Counted from the stretch's first letter, positions 32,470 to 44,639 are shown. The stretch is DNA of 64,000 nt from Hericium rajendrae (GCA_033439255.1 CM065885.1:1674001-1738000); one strand, 5' to 3'. Numbers and translations: made by a program. The notes: generated by a model not told the origin, from the letters alone.

Positions 32470-33410
32470 AGAACTTGTTGAATGCAAAGCACTTCTGTAT
32501 TTTTCCTTCTAGTATGCTTGATCCTTAGTCATCTCAGTCAATTCTTCACTGATTTACTCATTCTCAAGTAAATCGAATGCTACTTATTTATAGCTTTTGA
32601 GCTATATTTTATGCATTTTGATATATGCAGAACTCATAGAACATGAAGCACTTCTGTATTTTTCCTCTTATTAGCTATCTCAGTCAATTCTCCACTGATT
32701 CACTTGTTCTCAAGTGGATCGGATGCTACTCATTCGTTTACTCTATACTGCCTTTTCATAGTGAAAGTGACACCAAAACGATGACTATGCCCATTAGGCA
32801 GTTGGCTTATATAATCACATATCTTCAATCTGACGAGTTTGCAGGTTCAACTCCAGCTCTGGCCAAACTTTGTTGATTTAATGTAACTTGACCAATTCTC
32901 AACCAATTCACCTGTTCTCAAATGCATCTGGATCTGCTCATTTATTGCTTTCTGACAGTATTTTTTGCATCCTGATCTGTGCAGAAGTCACAGAGTGCAA
33001 TGAATTTCTACATTTCTCCTCTATAACACTTGAACTTGAGCTAACTCAGTCTATTCTCCACCAATTTACTCGTTCTCAAATGCATCTAGATCTACTCACT
33101 TATAGCTTTGCTACCATACTTCATGTGTCCAAATTGGTTAAGAACTTGCAGAATGCAAAGTGTTTCTTTTTTTCCTATTCTAAAATGCTTGAACCCTAGC
33201 TAACTAGGCCAATTCTCAACTGATTTACTCGTTCTAAAGTGCATCAGAATCTACTTATTGATAGCTTTCTGATGGTACCTCAGGCGTCAGGATCAGTGCA
33301 AAACTCGTAGAATGCAAATTGTTTCTGCATTTTCCCCCTAGAATGCTTGAACTCCAGCTAACTTAATCAGTACTCAACTGATTCACTTGTTCTCAAATGC
33401 ATCCAAATAT
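32470..33410 (+). repeat. Satellite A array containing a 5'-shortened SINE
   Basis: Units at 32,470-32,731 and 32,881-33,410 flank SINE sequence at 32,732-32,880 that lacks the terminal palindrome. The order matches 1,169-1,860. Confidence 0.65.
32732..32880 (+). mobile_element. tRNA-like SINE copy without its first bases
   Basis: Contains GGCAGTTGGCTTATATAATC and the B-box GGTTCAACTCC. Confidence 0.6.
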
Positions 33411-33570
33411 ACCAGAAAGCCAGTCTCCAACACAATTTACTGCTTACAGAAAGATACAGCCACTAAAATGATACACAGGAAACAAATGTACATACTGTTT
33501 ATTGATAAAATGAGCAAAAAATGCAATTTATCGGTAGCAGTGGGTCCTGAGACTCGGTCATGTGATCCCA

Positions 33571-34358
33571 CAGGATCTTGTGTGGCCGAACAAGGTCTAA
33601 GTGCCCGATTACATAAGCATAAGTCGCCTAGAGAGCCAATACACTGTATACAGTGATTGCTTTATAGCTCTGCAACAAAGCAATCAATTGACAAACAGTA
33701 AATTGTGTTCAAATATCTTAGATTACATCTTTCCAACCCAATTTAGGATACGAAAATTGGATCACTGTAAGCAGAGATATTTCTCAATTTATGTGTCACA
33801 TTAGCAAAACAGTATTGTCTCCTATCTCAACAACCAATGGTGCTATAAAGTTGTAAACTATACTGTTAGAAAGCTACTGTAAATCAATTTCAACAAGCCC
33901 TTATGTATCATGATTGATGCAGTATCAGCAGAGCTATAAAGCAATTAGTCTGCCACATCATCACAGACATATAGTCCTATAGGTCAGCATTTTGCCATGC
34001 TATCTTGCTGTTCATAGTACTATCTTAAAGCTATTCTAAATCTGATTCTAACAAGCTTTCACTCATTTTGATTCATGTGGTATTGAGAGAGTCATGGTGC
34101 AATCTCTATGCCACATCATCAGAAGAGATCCAGAAAGTTGGTGATGGCCCTACACCATCATTGGACACCTTAGCTGCAACTCGCTGTAGATGAGGACTGG
34201 GCATGTCCAAGCCTTGTAGTCAGTGTGCACTACTAATAGTATCACACTGACTTCAAAGCTATCTAAAGAAAAGAACCAAGAGCAGAGAGCGTAACATCAA
34301 CTACTACTGACATAAGCTAAGCACAGCCACCAGACCTTGTGCGGTTGAACAAAGTCTG
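33571..34358. mobile_element. Paired-hairpin element, third copy, more diverged
   Basis: Both hairpins carry mismatches (CAGGATCTTGT..., CAGACCTTGT/ACAAAGTCTG). Spacing as in the other copies. Confidence 0.55.
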
Positions 34359-34447
34359 CTACTGATCACATGATTGGCTATTAACTTTCTTCAACTGTAT
34401 AGTATCTGACATTAATACTACAAGTATTTATTATACAAGTATATATT

Positions 34448-34604
34448 ATGATTTCTTAGAATCATTTACTCTATACTATCATTTCAAAGTGAAAATGACA
34501 TGCAAATGATGACTATGCCCATTAAACAGTTGGCTTATATAATTATGCATCTTCAATCTGACAAGTTTGCAGGTTCAATTCCAGTTCAAGCCTGACTCTC
34601 TTTA
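34448..34604 (+). mobile_element. tRNA-like SINE copy
   Basis: Head palindrome ATGATTTCTTAGAATCAT, B-box GGTTCAATTCC. Its CpG-to-TpG changes relative to 39,084 fit deamination. Confidence 0.6.
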
Positions 34605-35454
34605 CACTTGATTCCATATCTAATAGTACTATAGTTGTTGCATGATAAAGGCACTCTGAGACTTGATTAAATGATTGAAAACTCAGTTTTGTGATCTATA
34701 TTGCTCAATCATTTTTCGTATACATTGAGCATATACAATAAGTATATATACTATATAGCAATATACTATGTGAGCAAGTCATTTAATGACTGTTGAAAGA
34801 TTCAGTCTTAATATGAGCTCCAATGTAGCAGCACTTCATCATGGTACGGCTGTACCATGGTTGTGATCACATGAGCACTTCACCATGGTGGTGATCATGT
34901 GATGATTACATGATCAAAACTCGGTGGTGAAGTGTGAGTTCTCTTGAGTTTGCAAGTTCAATTCCAGTTCATGTCAGACTTTTTTGATATTTTGTAATAC
35001 TAAAAATAATATAATCAATGAGCAATGAGCATTAGTACAATGTCTACTCTTATGGTATATTATAAGTACAGAAATGCCTATAAATCTATGTGTTGAAGAC
35101 TGATTACATAATCAAAACTTGGTGGTGAAGTGTGAGAGCAGTAAAGTCTTGCTTCCTCATGAGCTTTACATCCTGCATGCTTGTGATGTTGGCTGCAAGG
35201 CTCGATGGGTATCTCCAAGTCATCCGCTGGGTGGTTGATAGTTTGGAACCAGGAGGTACTCAACCTGATGGCTCACCTTGGTCGTCTTGTATGTATCTCA
35301 CTTGCTGAGCTGGCAGGCTAATTTATTCATAGGTCTCTAAATTTAGCACCAACCAGGGTGTATTATACCTTTTCAAAACCATATTGACAGCTGCTTTTAG
35401 ACAATGCCTTCTGAGCTATGCTAGCCTATCTGCTTAGTTGAAAATTAACCAATC
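34605..35454. repeat. Module with CCATGGTAC palindromes, first copy
   Basis: Contains CATGGTACGGCTGTACCATG at about 34,842 and GGTGATCATGTGATGATTAC. From about 34,820 it matches 39,690-40,672. GGTACT at 35,255-35,260 is the empty form of the LTR site at 40,095-40,100. Confidence 0.65.
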
Positions 35455-36620
35455 ATCATTATTCAAATGATCTTGAGGTAAGTTCCTCAATTCTCCACCA
35501 ATTTACTTGTTCTCAAATGTGTTGGAATGTCTGATTAGTGGCTTTCCAGACATCCTACATAGGTCCAGATCTGTCCAGAACTGAGATTCAGGACTCAAAA
35601 TTCAAATTACCCTCTCAAAATCTTGACCTTGAGGTAGGTCCTTGAATTCTGCACCGATTCTCATGTTCTCAAATGCATCAGAATGTACTAATTAATCGCT
35701 TTTCAGACATGCTACATATCCCTCAGACTGTCCAGAATTTGAAAATCAAGACTCAAAATTGAGATCTCCCTCCTAAGATCTTGATCTTGAGATGAGTCTA
35801 GCAGTTCTTCACTGATTCACTTGTTCTAAAATGCATTTGACTCTACTGATTAATCACTTTCCAGCCATGCTATATAGCCCTCACACCATCCAGAACTCGA
35901 AAATCAAGACTCAAAATTGGAATTACCCCTTAGAAACCTTGACCTTGAGGTAAGTCCTTCAATTCTCCACCAATTCTCTTGTTCTAAACTGTGTTCAACT
36001 CTACTGATTAATCACTTTCTGGTCATGCTACATAGCTCCCACACCATCCAGAACTCGAAAATCAAGACTCAAAATTGAGATTACCCCCTCAAGATCTTGA
36101 CCTTGAGGTAAGTCTAGCAGTTCTTCACTGATTCTCTCATTCTAAAATGCATTGGATTGTACTAGTCAGTTGCTTTTCAGCCATACTACATAGCCCCAAG
36201 ATCATCCAAAACTCAAAAATCAAGACTCAAAATTGGGATCTTCTCCTCAACATCTTGACCTTGAGGTAAGTCTAACAGTTCTCTACTGATTCTCTTGTTC
36301 TAAAATGTCCTGGAATGTACTAATCAATTGCTTTGCAGCCATGCTACATAATGCATAGCCCTCAGACTGTTCAGAGCTCAAAAACCAAGACTCAAAATTG
36401 GAATTATCCCCTCCAGAAATCTTGACCTTGAGGTAAGTCCATCAATTCTTTACCAATTCTCTTGTTCTCAAATGCTTCAAATTTTACTAATGAACTGCTT
36501 CTCAGTCATGCTATACAGATCTTGTATTGTCTGAAACTCAAAAATCAAGACTCAAAATTGAGATTTGTTCCCCAGGCTCTTGATCTTAAGGTAAGTCTGA
36601 CAGGTCTCCACTGATCATAC
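35455..36620 (+). repeat. Satellite B, ~158-bp tandem array
   Basis: Seven to eight units, each with CTTGAGGTAAGTC, TTAATCGCTTTCCAG-like, ATGCTACATAG and CCAGAACTCGAAAATCAAGA phrases. It shares the TTCTAAAATGC phrase with satellite A, so the two arrays are probably distant relatives. Confidence 0.8.
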
Positions 36621-36649
36621 TTTGATTAAGTACCAACAATTTGTTCCTA

Positions 36650-37030
36650 ATGTTTTTATAAACTATTTGCTATAAATTTTATAGAGATTTATAATCAATC
36701 TGACTAGTAAGACTTTACTCATTTATACACTGTTATTAAATATAACTAATAGTGAAAAAAAATCATCTTGGTATGCAAAGCATTGTCTCTCTTCTCTCAA
36801 GTACATTAAGTACATATTGTATAATTTACAATCTTGTATTGCATATTGCTAGCTTATCTGCAGAGTCAAATATAGTTAGTAAGCTTAAAAAAATATGAAT
36901 GAGATCAATATAAATGTCCTCAGCATAATAGTCCAATTCATATCACTAGTACTGTAAAGTTCGACATAAGTGCACTTGCAGACTTGGTGGAAGAGGGCCA
37001 ATGCTGTGCATGGCAAAACGATTCCTTTTT
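36650..37030. repeat. GGAATCGT boundary blocks, one direct and one inverted
   Basis: A direct diverged copy at about 36,690-36,800 and an inverted one (CTTGGTGGAAGAGGGCC ... AACGATTCC) at 36,975-37,030. Confidence 0.45.
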
Positions 37031-37889
37031 TTTATCATCAATGAAGGTATATAAATTACCGTCATGTATGGCCATGTACAAGTATACTGACATCTTGCAT
37101 GCAGGCCTGTACCTCATACCTTATACTTAGCATGTAGCATTGTGCTGGGGCCAGTGCCTCATGCATGCCTGCTACACCTCATGCCAGCCCACTATGCCTT
37201 ATGTTCACTGGTCACACCCTATGCTGATCTACCACATCTCGATGTACCTTGTGGATGGGCCAGTGACAACTTAGAGATGACTACAGCTGAATGTGAGCAT
37301 GTCAGCCAGTACAACCATATACATATATTGTGTGTTGCTATATGCAGGTGTGTCACCTGCCTGTATCTTGTGCTTCATGCCTCATACACAGACATACCGA
37401 GCCATGCATAGGCTTAGTGCCTTATGCATGCTCATCATGCTACACTACATCTTGCATATAAGCCACCATCCCATAGATGCTGTCTGTACTTTATGTACAG
37501 GCCCACATCATCTTGACACTCTGCACATGCTTGCAGCACCCTGTGCATGGCCACTACATCCTGTTGATCTCCTGTACAAGCTAGTAGTAGCCCTACATAT
37601 GAGCCTACATGCCTTATGCTCACCCTCTATGCCTCATGCATGGCTCTCAATATCTCACACATCCTCACTGTGTATTACATCTTACATATAGGCCCACTAC
37701 AGCTTAACATTGGTGAGCATGGCCACTGGACCTCCTGCACAGCTATGACACTTATTATGCCTTATGCATGAACCTAGTGCCTTATATACATATGTACTTT
37801 TGTTGTGTCTTACCAGTGCACACATGCCTGCACATAGCTCTACCTGTACATAATGTGTACCATTGTGCATGTGTGCACTGTTTGAACTT
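37031..37889 (-). repeat. GTGCATG-rich block, inverted copy of 9,100-9,771
   Basis: On the minus strand it ends in an A-tail (T run at 37,026-37,033). The 132-codon plus-strand ORF (37,293-37,691) matches the minus-strand ORF 9,091-9,489, but both are low in complexity. Confidence 0.6.
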
Positions 37890-38470
37890 CATCAGGAAGG
37901 TTAACAACTTTCTGATTGACCTGACAATTTCTAACCCTACTGACAGCTTCTAATTCACCTGATTCACCTGAAAGCAATCTTGAGAAGCAAATATCTGATC
38001 AGACTTTTACATTCAAGAAAAGACATTTATTGTCAGATATATAAGTTTGTAATCTCTAACTAATAGATATATCAAAATTTTTGATATCTGAAATTTTTGA
38101 AAATCTGAGAGTGTCTGATTTCAAATCTGGAGGTCAAATATCAGTCAGATGGATCAGACAGTGTCAGACACCATCAGATGCTCTCAGACAGTTTCAGATA
38201 ATTTTCAGATATTTGACCTCCAGATTTGAAAAAAATCTCAGATCAGACACTCTCAGATTTAGAAAATTTCAGATATCAGAGATTTTGTTATATCTATTAG
38301 TTAGAGATTACAAACTTATATATCTGACAATAAATGTCTTTACTTAAATGTAAAAGTTTGATCAGATATTTGCCTGTTAAGATTGCTTTCAGGTGGATCA
38401 GGTCAATCAGAAGCTGTCAGTAGGGTTAGAAATTGTCAGGTCAATCAGAAAGTTGTCAACCTTCCTGATG
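37890..38470. mobile_element. CATCAG element, 581-bp family, copy 3
   Basis: TT is duplicated at the ends. The homologous sequence near 300-310 reads GAACTTGTAATATAC without the element. Confidence 0.9.
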
Positions 38471-39083
38471 TTGTAATATACTTGATTGTACTAGTAGCTG
38501 TATGAAATATAATTGATTTTGGCTTTATATCTCTTGTACCTGATTGATCTGAGACAGTACTAATAGCAGGGATCATAGTAGTAGAGACCATATAGATCAG
38601 AGCAAGCCTTTGAATTTATATGATTTGTACAACAACTACAGCTATCCTTCAGAAACATGTAGCACTATATAGTGTCCAACTACTGTTATGATAGCTATGA
38701 TAGGCCTCTTACATAGTTGAGAACTGTAGTGGCATAAATAGTGATAGACCTTATAGTGCTATGATAAAACATATAGATCAATACTAGGCTATGTGAAATT
38801 TCAATTTTTTAGGTGATACACACTACACCAACTCATATATGCACTCTTGGCTCACATTTTTTGACCTATGCATACTTTTGTTGATCTGCTTATACATGTA
38901 TCAACCTATGGGCATCACAGCAAACTTATGTATGCTTCTACTACCTCATACATTTCCTGTTAGCCTGTGCACCTTCTATTGATTTGTATGCATTGCTGCT
39001 AGCACCAAAGCCAGAATTTAATTTCTATATTTGGATTTTTTTCTAACTTTTACAAAAAATAACATAAATCATATCAGTTTTTT
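38471..39083. repeat. Direct paralog of about 307-925
   Basis: Continues the block interrupted by copy 3; includes an AGCTATGAT array at about 38,650-38,815. Confidence 0.75.
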
Positions 39084-39239
39084 ACGATTCCTTAGAATCG
39101 TTTACTCTATACCGCCTTTTCATAGTGAAAATGACACCAAAATGATGACTATGCCCATTAGGCAGTTGGCTTATATAATCACACATCTTCAATCTAATGA
39201 GTTTGCAGGTTCAATTCCAGCTCTGGCCAGACTTTTTCT
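39084..39239 (+). mobile_element. tRNA-like SINE copy with a Pol III-type terminator
   Basis: Best-preserved copy: full head palindrome, A-box-like TAGGCAGTTGGC, B-box GGTTCAATTCC, then TTTTT at 39,233, a typical RNA polymerase III stop. Confidence 0.65.
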
Positions 39240-39690
39240 TTTACACTTTATTTACTGTAACTTGGTCAGTTCTTGACCAATTCACACATTCTCAAATGCA
39301 CCAGAATCTACTCATTTATCGCTTTCTAGCCATATATTATGCATCTTGATCCATGCAGATCTTGCAGAATGCAAAGCATTCCTGTATTTTTCCCCCTAGT
39401 ATGCTTGATCCTCAGCTAGCTCAGTCAGTTCTTGACTGATTCACTCATTCTTAGATGTATCAGAATTTACTCATTCATTGCTTTCTAGCCATATTTTATG
39501 CATTTTGATCTGTGCAGAACTCGTAGAACACGAAGTACTTCTGTATTTTTTCTCCTAGTATGCTTGATTCTTAGTTATCTCAATCAATTCTCCACCGATT
39601 TACTCGTTCTCAAGTGGATCGAATACTACTCATTTATAGCTTTCGAACCATATTTTTTGCATTTTGATCCATGCAGAACTCATAGAATGT
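39240..39690 (+). repeat. Satellite A array
   Basis: Two to three units following the SINE. Confidence 0.65.
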
Positions 39691-40094
39691 GAAGCACTTC
39701 ATCATGGTATAGCTGTACCATGGTTGTGATCACATGAGTACTTCACCATGGTACGGCCGTACCATGGTGGTGATCATGTGATGATTACATAATCAAAACT
39801 CGGTGGTGAAGTGTGAGTTCTCTTGAGTTTGCAAGTTCAATTCCAGTTCATGCCAGACTTTTTTGATATTTTTTAATACTAAGAATAATATAATCAATGA
39901 GCAATTAGCATTATGCCTAGAAATCTATAATTTTGAAGACTGATTATATAATCAAAATTTCAGTTTTGAAGCACCAGCAGTAAAGTCTTGCTTTCTCATG
40001 AGCTTTACATCCTGCATGCTTGTCATGTTGGCTGCAAGGCTCGACAAGTATCTCCAAGTCATCTGCTGAGTGGTTGACGGTTTGGAACCAGGAG
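39691..40094. repeat. Module with CCATGGTAC palindromes, second copy
   Basis: Paralog of about 34,820-35,255, interrupted by the solo LTR at 40,100. Confidence 0.7.
39744..39769. repeat. Perfect 26-bp palindrome
   Basis: Two inverse 13-base arms CACCATGGTACGG without a loop. The copy near 34,842 has drifted from perfect symmetry. Confidence 0.85.
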
Positions 40095-40099
40095 GTACT

Positions 40100-40481
40100 T
40101 GTCATGAATCGCCCATTGGTCTTCTTCATTCCCTTTGTTCCCTATATGGACACTCCCTTGTTATGTCCCCTTGTTCCCTGTTAGGATATCCCTTGTTCCC
40201 CTTTAGGATATCCCTTGTTCCCCTTTGGGACATCCCTTGTTCCCCTTCCCCTTGTTCCCCTTTCAGGATATCCCTTGTTCTCCTTTGGGCTATCCTTCCA
40301 GTATATATAGGGCTACCTTTCTGACTGGCTTCCTCAGTTTGTCCACTTGACTCTCCAGTCCCATTGTACCCTAGACATTCTCAGCCTGTCTCTACTCTCT
40401 ATGACATCCTCTGCTCTTTGATCTTTGATCCCTTGGGGTGACTTGGATGGCTTCACTGTTCCTCTGAACCCAGTCTTGACA
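40100..40481 (+). mobile_element. Solo LTR (TGTCAC/TTGACA family), second copy
   Basis: 382 bp, TGTCATGAATCG ... GTCTTGACA, flanked by GTACT on both sides. The paralogous site at 35,256-35,260 has one GTACT and no LTR. CCTTGTTCCCCTTTAGGATAT repeats fill the left half and TATATAGGGC near 40,302 is TATA-like. Confidence 0.9.
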
Positions 40482-40674
40482 GTACTCGACCCGGCGGCTC
40501 ACCTTGGTCGTCTTGTATGTATCTAACTTGCTGAGCTGGCAGACTAATTTACTTATAGGTCTCTAAATCTAGCACCAACTAAGGTATATTAGAGCTTATC
40601 AAAATGATATTGATAGCTGCTTCCAGATGAGGCCTTCTGAGCTATGCTAGCCTATCTGCCTAGTTGAAAATCAA

Positions 40675-41965
40675 CCAATTATCATTATTCTAATGATCTT
40701 GAGGTAAGTCCATCAATTCTCTGCCAATTCTCTCGTTCTAAAATGTGTTGGACTCTACTGATTAATCGCTTTCCAGCCATGCTACATAGCCCCCAAACCA
40801 TCCAGAACTCGAAAATCAAGACTCAAGATTGGGATTACCCCCTAGAAACCTTGATCTTGAGGTAAGTCCTTCAATTCTCCACCGATTCACTCGTTCTAAA
40901 ATGCGTTCAACTCTACTGATTAATCGCTTTCCAGCCATGCTACATAGCCCCCAAACCATCCAGAACTCGAAAATCAAACCTCAAAACTGAGATCTCCCCC
41001 CCAAGATCTTGACCTTGAGATAAGTCCCTCAGTTCTCCACCGATTCACTCATTCTAAATTGGGCTGGAATGTACTAATTAATTGCTTTCCAGCCATTTTA
41101 CATAGCTCCCAAACCATCCAGAACTCGAAAATCAAAACTCGAAACTGAGATCTTTCCCCCAAGATCTTGACCTTAAGGTAAGTCTGGCAGTTCTCCACCA
41201 ATTTAATTGTTCTAAAATGTGCTAGAATGTAATAATTAATCGCTTTCCAGACATGTTACATAGACCCCATGCCATCCAGAACTCGAAAATCAAAACTCGA
41301 AACTGAGATCTCCCCCCAAGATCTTGACCTTAAGGTAAGTCTGGCAGTTCTCCACCGATTTAATTGTTCTAAAATGCGCTGGAATGTACTGATTAATTGC
41401 TTTCCAGCCATGCTACATAGACCCCAATCTGCTCAGAACTCGAAAATCAAAACTCGAAACTGAGATCTCCCCCCCAAGATCTTGACCTTGAGGTAAGTCT
41501 AGCAGTTCTCCACCAATTCACTCATTCTAAATTGGGCCTGAATGTACTGATTAATCGCTTTCCAGACATGCTACATAGACCCCATGCCATCCAGAACTCA
41601 AAAATAAAAACTCGAAACTGAGATCTCCCCCCTAAGATCTTGACCTTAAGGTAAGTCTGGCAGTTCTCCACCGATTTAATTGTTCTAAAATGCGCTGGAA
41701 TGTACTGATTAATCGCTTTCCAGCCATGCTACATAGACCCCAATCTGCCCAGAACTCAAAAATCAAAACTCGAAACTGAGATCTCCCCCCCAAGATTTTG
41801 ACCTTGAGGTAAGTCTGGCAGTTCTTCACCGATTTAATTGTTCTAAATTGCATTGAAAGGTACTGATTAATCGCATTCCAGACATGCTACATAGACCCCA
41901 ATCTGCCCAGAACTCAAAAATCAAAACTCGAAACTGAGATCTTCCTTTCAAGATCTTCATCTGAG
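40675..41965 (+). repeat. Satellite B, second array
   Basis: Eight units of 150-166 bp; the GGTAAGTC phrase recurs at about 40,691, 40,851, 41,017, 41,168, 41,325, 41,484, 41,641 and 41,801. Units 4-8 are very similar to each other, pointing to recent expansion in this half. Confidence 0.85.
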
Positions 41966-41984
41966 AAATTTGAATTTGACATAG

Positions 41985-42215
41985 CTGCAGGTTACATTAT
42001 AGGTACTATCATTGAGCTATCAGAGCTATGAAGTTTGCTTATCCAGCTATGTAGAGCTATGAGAGCTATCATAGCCTACATAGCAGACAGTGTGACATTC
42101 ATAGGGTTATCATAGCCTCTATAGCCTGTAGTCTAATATACATAGGGCTATCATGATTAACAAGGTGTGCTATGGCTACTATGATGCCTATGATTACTAC
42201 CACAAGTCAGATAAG
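41985..42215. repeat. AGCTATGAT-type repeat array
   Basis: Starts near CATCTGAGAAATTTG (reverse of the TTTTTCAGATG end) and contains GAGCTATGAGAGCTATC. Confidence 0.55.
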
Positions 42216-42289
42216 CACCAGATATTACAAGTCAGAATTTATATAATAAATTGTAATAAATCTACTACCATACATATGTAAGCTAGTCG

Positions 42290-43509
42290 AGCTACTGCGT
42301 AGGGCACAGGATGCGGAGAGCATGCAAGTCGCCGTGGTGGGTGCAAGCGCAGGTGCAAAGACAGTGCGGGCACACAAAAGACAGCACGTGCACACAAAAG
42401 GTGGTGCGACATGCACGAATGCCAGCACAGAGGGCACAGGGGTAGGCATGGGCCGCGCACAGCAGACATGGTCCATGCACGGCAAGCCAGACCATGTGTA
42501 GCTGCGTGCGGGTGGCCATGCCCACAAATGGGGTCAGGGCTGCCGTGCATGCGCGCAGGTTACGTACATGTGTGTGGGACATTGCGCATGTACGCAGAGC
42601 ATCTGGAGGGTGCAGGGTGTTGAGCAGGCACACAGGAGCATGCACGCATGCAGGGCGTTGTAGGCAAGTGGCATTGAGTGCGAATGCTGGGTGTCATGCG
42701 TGCATTGTTGTGGGATGGAGTCTTGCAGCGCCACCATGCACTGACATCTGTGCACATGCAGAGGTGGAGCTGGGCACGTGCGGGGGATGTCGGGCACGCG
42801 CAGGTGTCGAGCATGTGCAGGAGGCCTGGAGCAGGCGTGCGAAACATTCTGCATGCACAAAGAGGCACTGTATGGCACGTCACGCATGTGTGATTGTTGT
42901 GCACCTGTGCAGATCGTTGTGCACACACGCAGGGCATGTTGAGTTGAGCAGGTGCAGGAGCATACATGCAACTGGGCATGGCGTGCATGTCTGAGGCATT
43001 GTGAGCAGGTGCAGGGTGTTGTGAGTGGGTGTGGGGGCTTGAGCACGCGGACAGGACGTTGCAAGTGTGCATGGTGTTGAACGCGAGCACGAGGCCTTGC
43101 GGAAATTGAGGCGAGCATGCAGGGTCATGGCCGATAGGCATGAACGACGTCTGAGTCCCATTGCCATGGCAACGGGACTACGGTGCATGCACATGCACGG
43201 ACGTGGGGCATGAGCAATGACGTGGCCTGTGTGCACATGTTGTTGACATCGTGCAGATGACGTCACATAGTACACACATGCGCGCATGCTGTAGCCTTGT
43301 GCACGCTAGTGCACGTGGAAGAGGATGGTGGTCGGAGGCATGCGCAGGGGTCGCAGCCTGTTGGAGTCAGGCATGGGGTGTACAAGCTGTGCGCGGGGGT
43401 GTGGATGTGGCGTAGACAGGCTGAGGAAGGGGCGATGAGAGTGCAAAAAAGGTGGCAGGATCGTAGGATGATAGCATGGGGATGTGGGGTCAACAGAATA
43501 AAAGATATC
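42290..43509 (-). repeat. Body of intron-hairpin copy 5, partly CpG-decayed
   Basis: GC-rich GTGCATGC/GTGCGCG mixture following the hairpin on the minus strand. ORFs of up to 194 codons in both directions are Cys/His/Pro-rich repeat translations. Intermediate between 3,855-4,943 and the fully TpG-rich bodies. Confidence 0.55.
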
Positions 43510-43586
43510 GAGAGTGTTGCTCGAAAAATGATTGACACTCTCTTGATTAGTATGAAAAAATGATAAGAGGCTTTTTTTTTACTCAC
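43510..43586 (-). other. Intron-hairpin module, copy 5
   Basis: Minus strand: GGGCCTTAG/GTGAGT at 43,586, 45 nt with ACTAAT near the end, acceptor AAG at 43,542, then the decayed hairpin AGAGTGTCAATCA/CTCGAGCAACACTCT-like. Confidence 0.5.
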
Positions 43587-43996
43587 CTAAGGCCCTCTAA
43601 GTATCTGCTAAAAAAAACATCCCAGCCGTATTGAAAGCCGATAGAGAATGAAAGAAATGGAAGGAAGGAGGCTGGAGGAGGAAACACGAAGGAGGGGAAG
43701 GGAGACTGGTAAAAAGGAGTGAAGTTTCAATATGTTAAACTCGGTGCTTCAGCCACCGAATGAGCAAAGCTTTGTTGCTCGAGCCTCAGCAAATCAAATA
43801 AACTTGTATAAATTCAATGAAAAAAGGGACAGTGATAGATTATACATTTAATTAGAATGTATGAGAACACTGTGTATCTACTGGACTGTGAATCTGTGAG
43901 CAGCAGCATCAACGTAGTAAAGTCTGGCATCCAGTCTCTGCCACAACACTCGGCAAGCACCCAGCAACCACAAATCTCGGTTCCGTCTGGGATTCC
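43587..43996. other. Divergent spacer, paralog of 5,018-5,405
   Basis: Contains CGGTGCTTCAGCCACCGAAT near 43,742 and AAGTCTGGCATCCAGTCTC near 43,920. Confidence 0.45.
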
Positions 43997-44003
43997 TATA
44001 TAA
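43997..44003 (+). promoter_or_regulatory. TATA box, paralog of 5,406
   Basis: TATATAA followed by GGCTGGCACGATG and TTACCTCTTGCTC, the same context as the first locus. Confidence 0.45.
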
Positions 44004-44059
44004 GGCTGGCACGATGTGCTTTACCTCTTGCTCTTTAACCCTCACCATCCCTTGCCACG

Positions 44060-44330
44060 TCAACACATTTGTTGTCATCATTTGCTCACTTGTCATCATT
44101 TGCTCACTCATCGTCATCATTTGCTCACTCGTCGTTGTCGTTTGCTCATTTTATTATTATTGTTCTCTTTGTTGTTAAAGGTACGCTGTTATTCTTAATT
44201 ATCTTATAACTTATACTAATGTCTTCATATTTATTACACTACCATGTAGTCCTACTAGGCAAGCTTGATTGTTTCTTATACTGATGTCTTCAAATTGTCT
44301 TGTAGATTTTCGCTTTTTTGTTGATCTGGT
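44060..44330 (+). other. Minisatellite exon, intron and possible 23-nt microexon
   Basis: CATCATTTGCTCACTCGTC repeats to 44,175, donor-like AAAG/GTACGC at about 44,181, acceptor TCTTGTAG ending 44,305, T-rich 44,306-44,328, then GTAAGT. Same order as 5,437-5,760. Confidence 0.35.
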
Positions 44331-44639
44331 AAGTCTTCATATATTATCTTTGTTATCTTCTAATACTCATGTCTTTTCTTATTTGTATCTTTTGCTTTTT
44401 GTAGTCATTGTAAGTTTGTTACCTTTTGTAGTTCTGTAGTAGTCTCTGTAGCTATAGTAATGTTTTGTAATGAAATTGTTTGAGTAATATAATTTATCCA
44501 ATTTTCGATGTTTGTGACTGTAAGACATCAGACTATTGAATCTATAATATATTTATTTTATATGCTATTTTAGCATATTTGATAGAAGTAATATAGAGTA
44601 GATAGAAATCTTACTAGCTAGATATAATATAATGATAGA

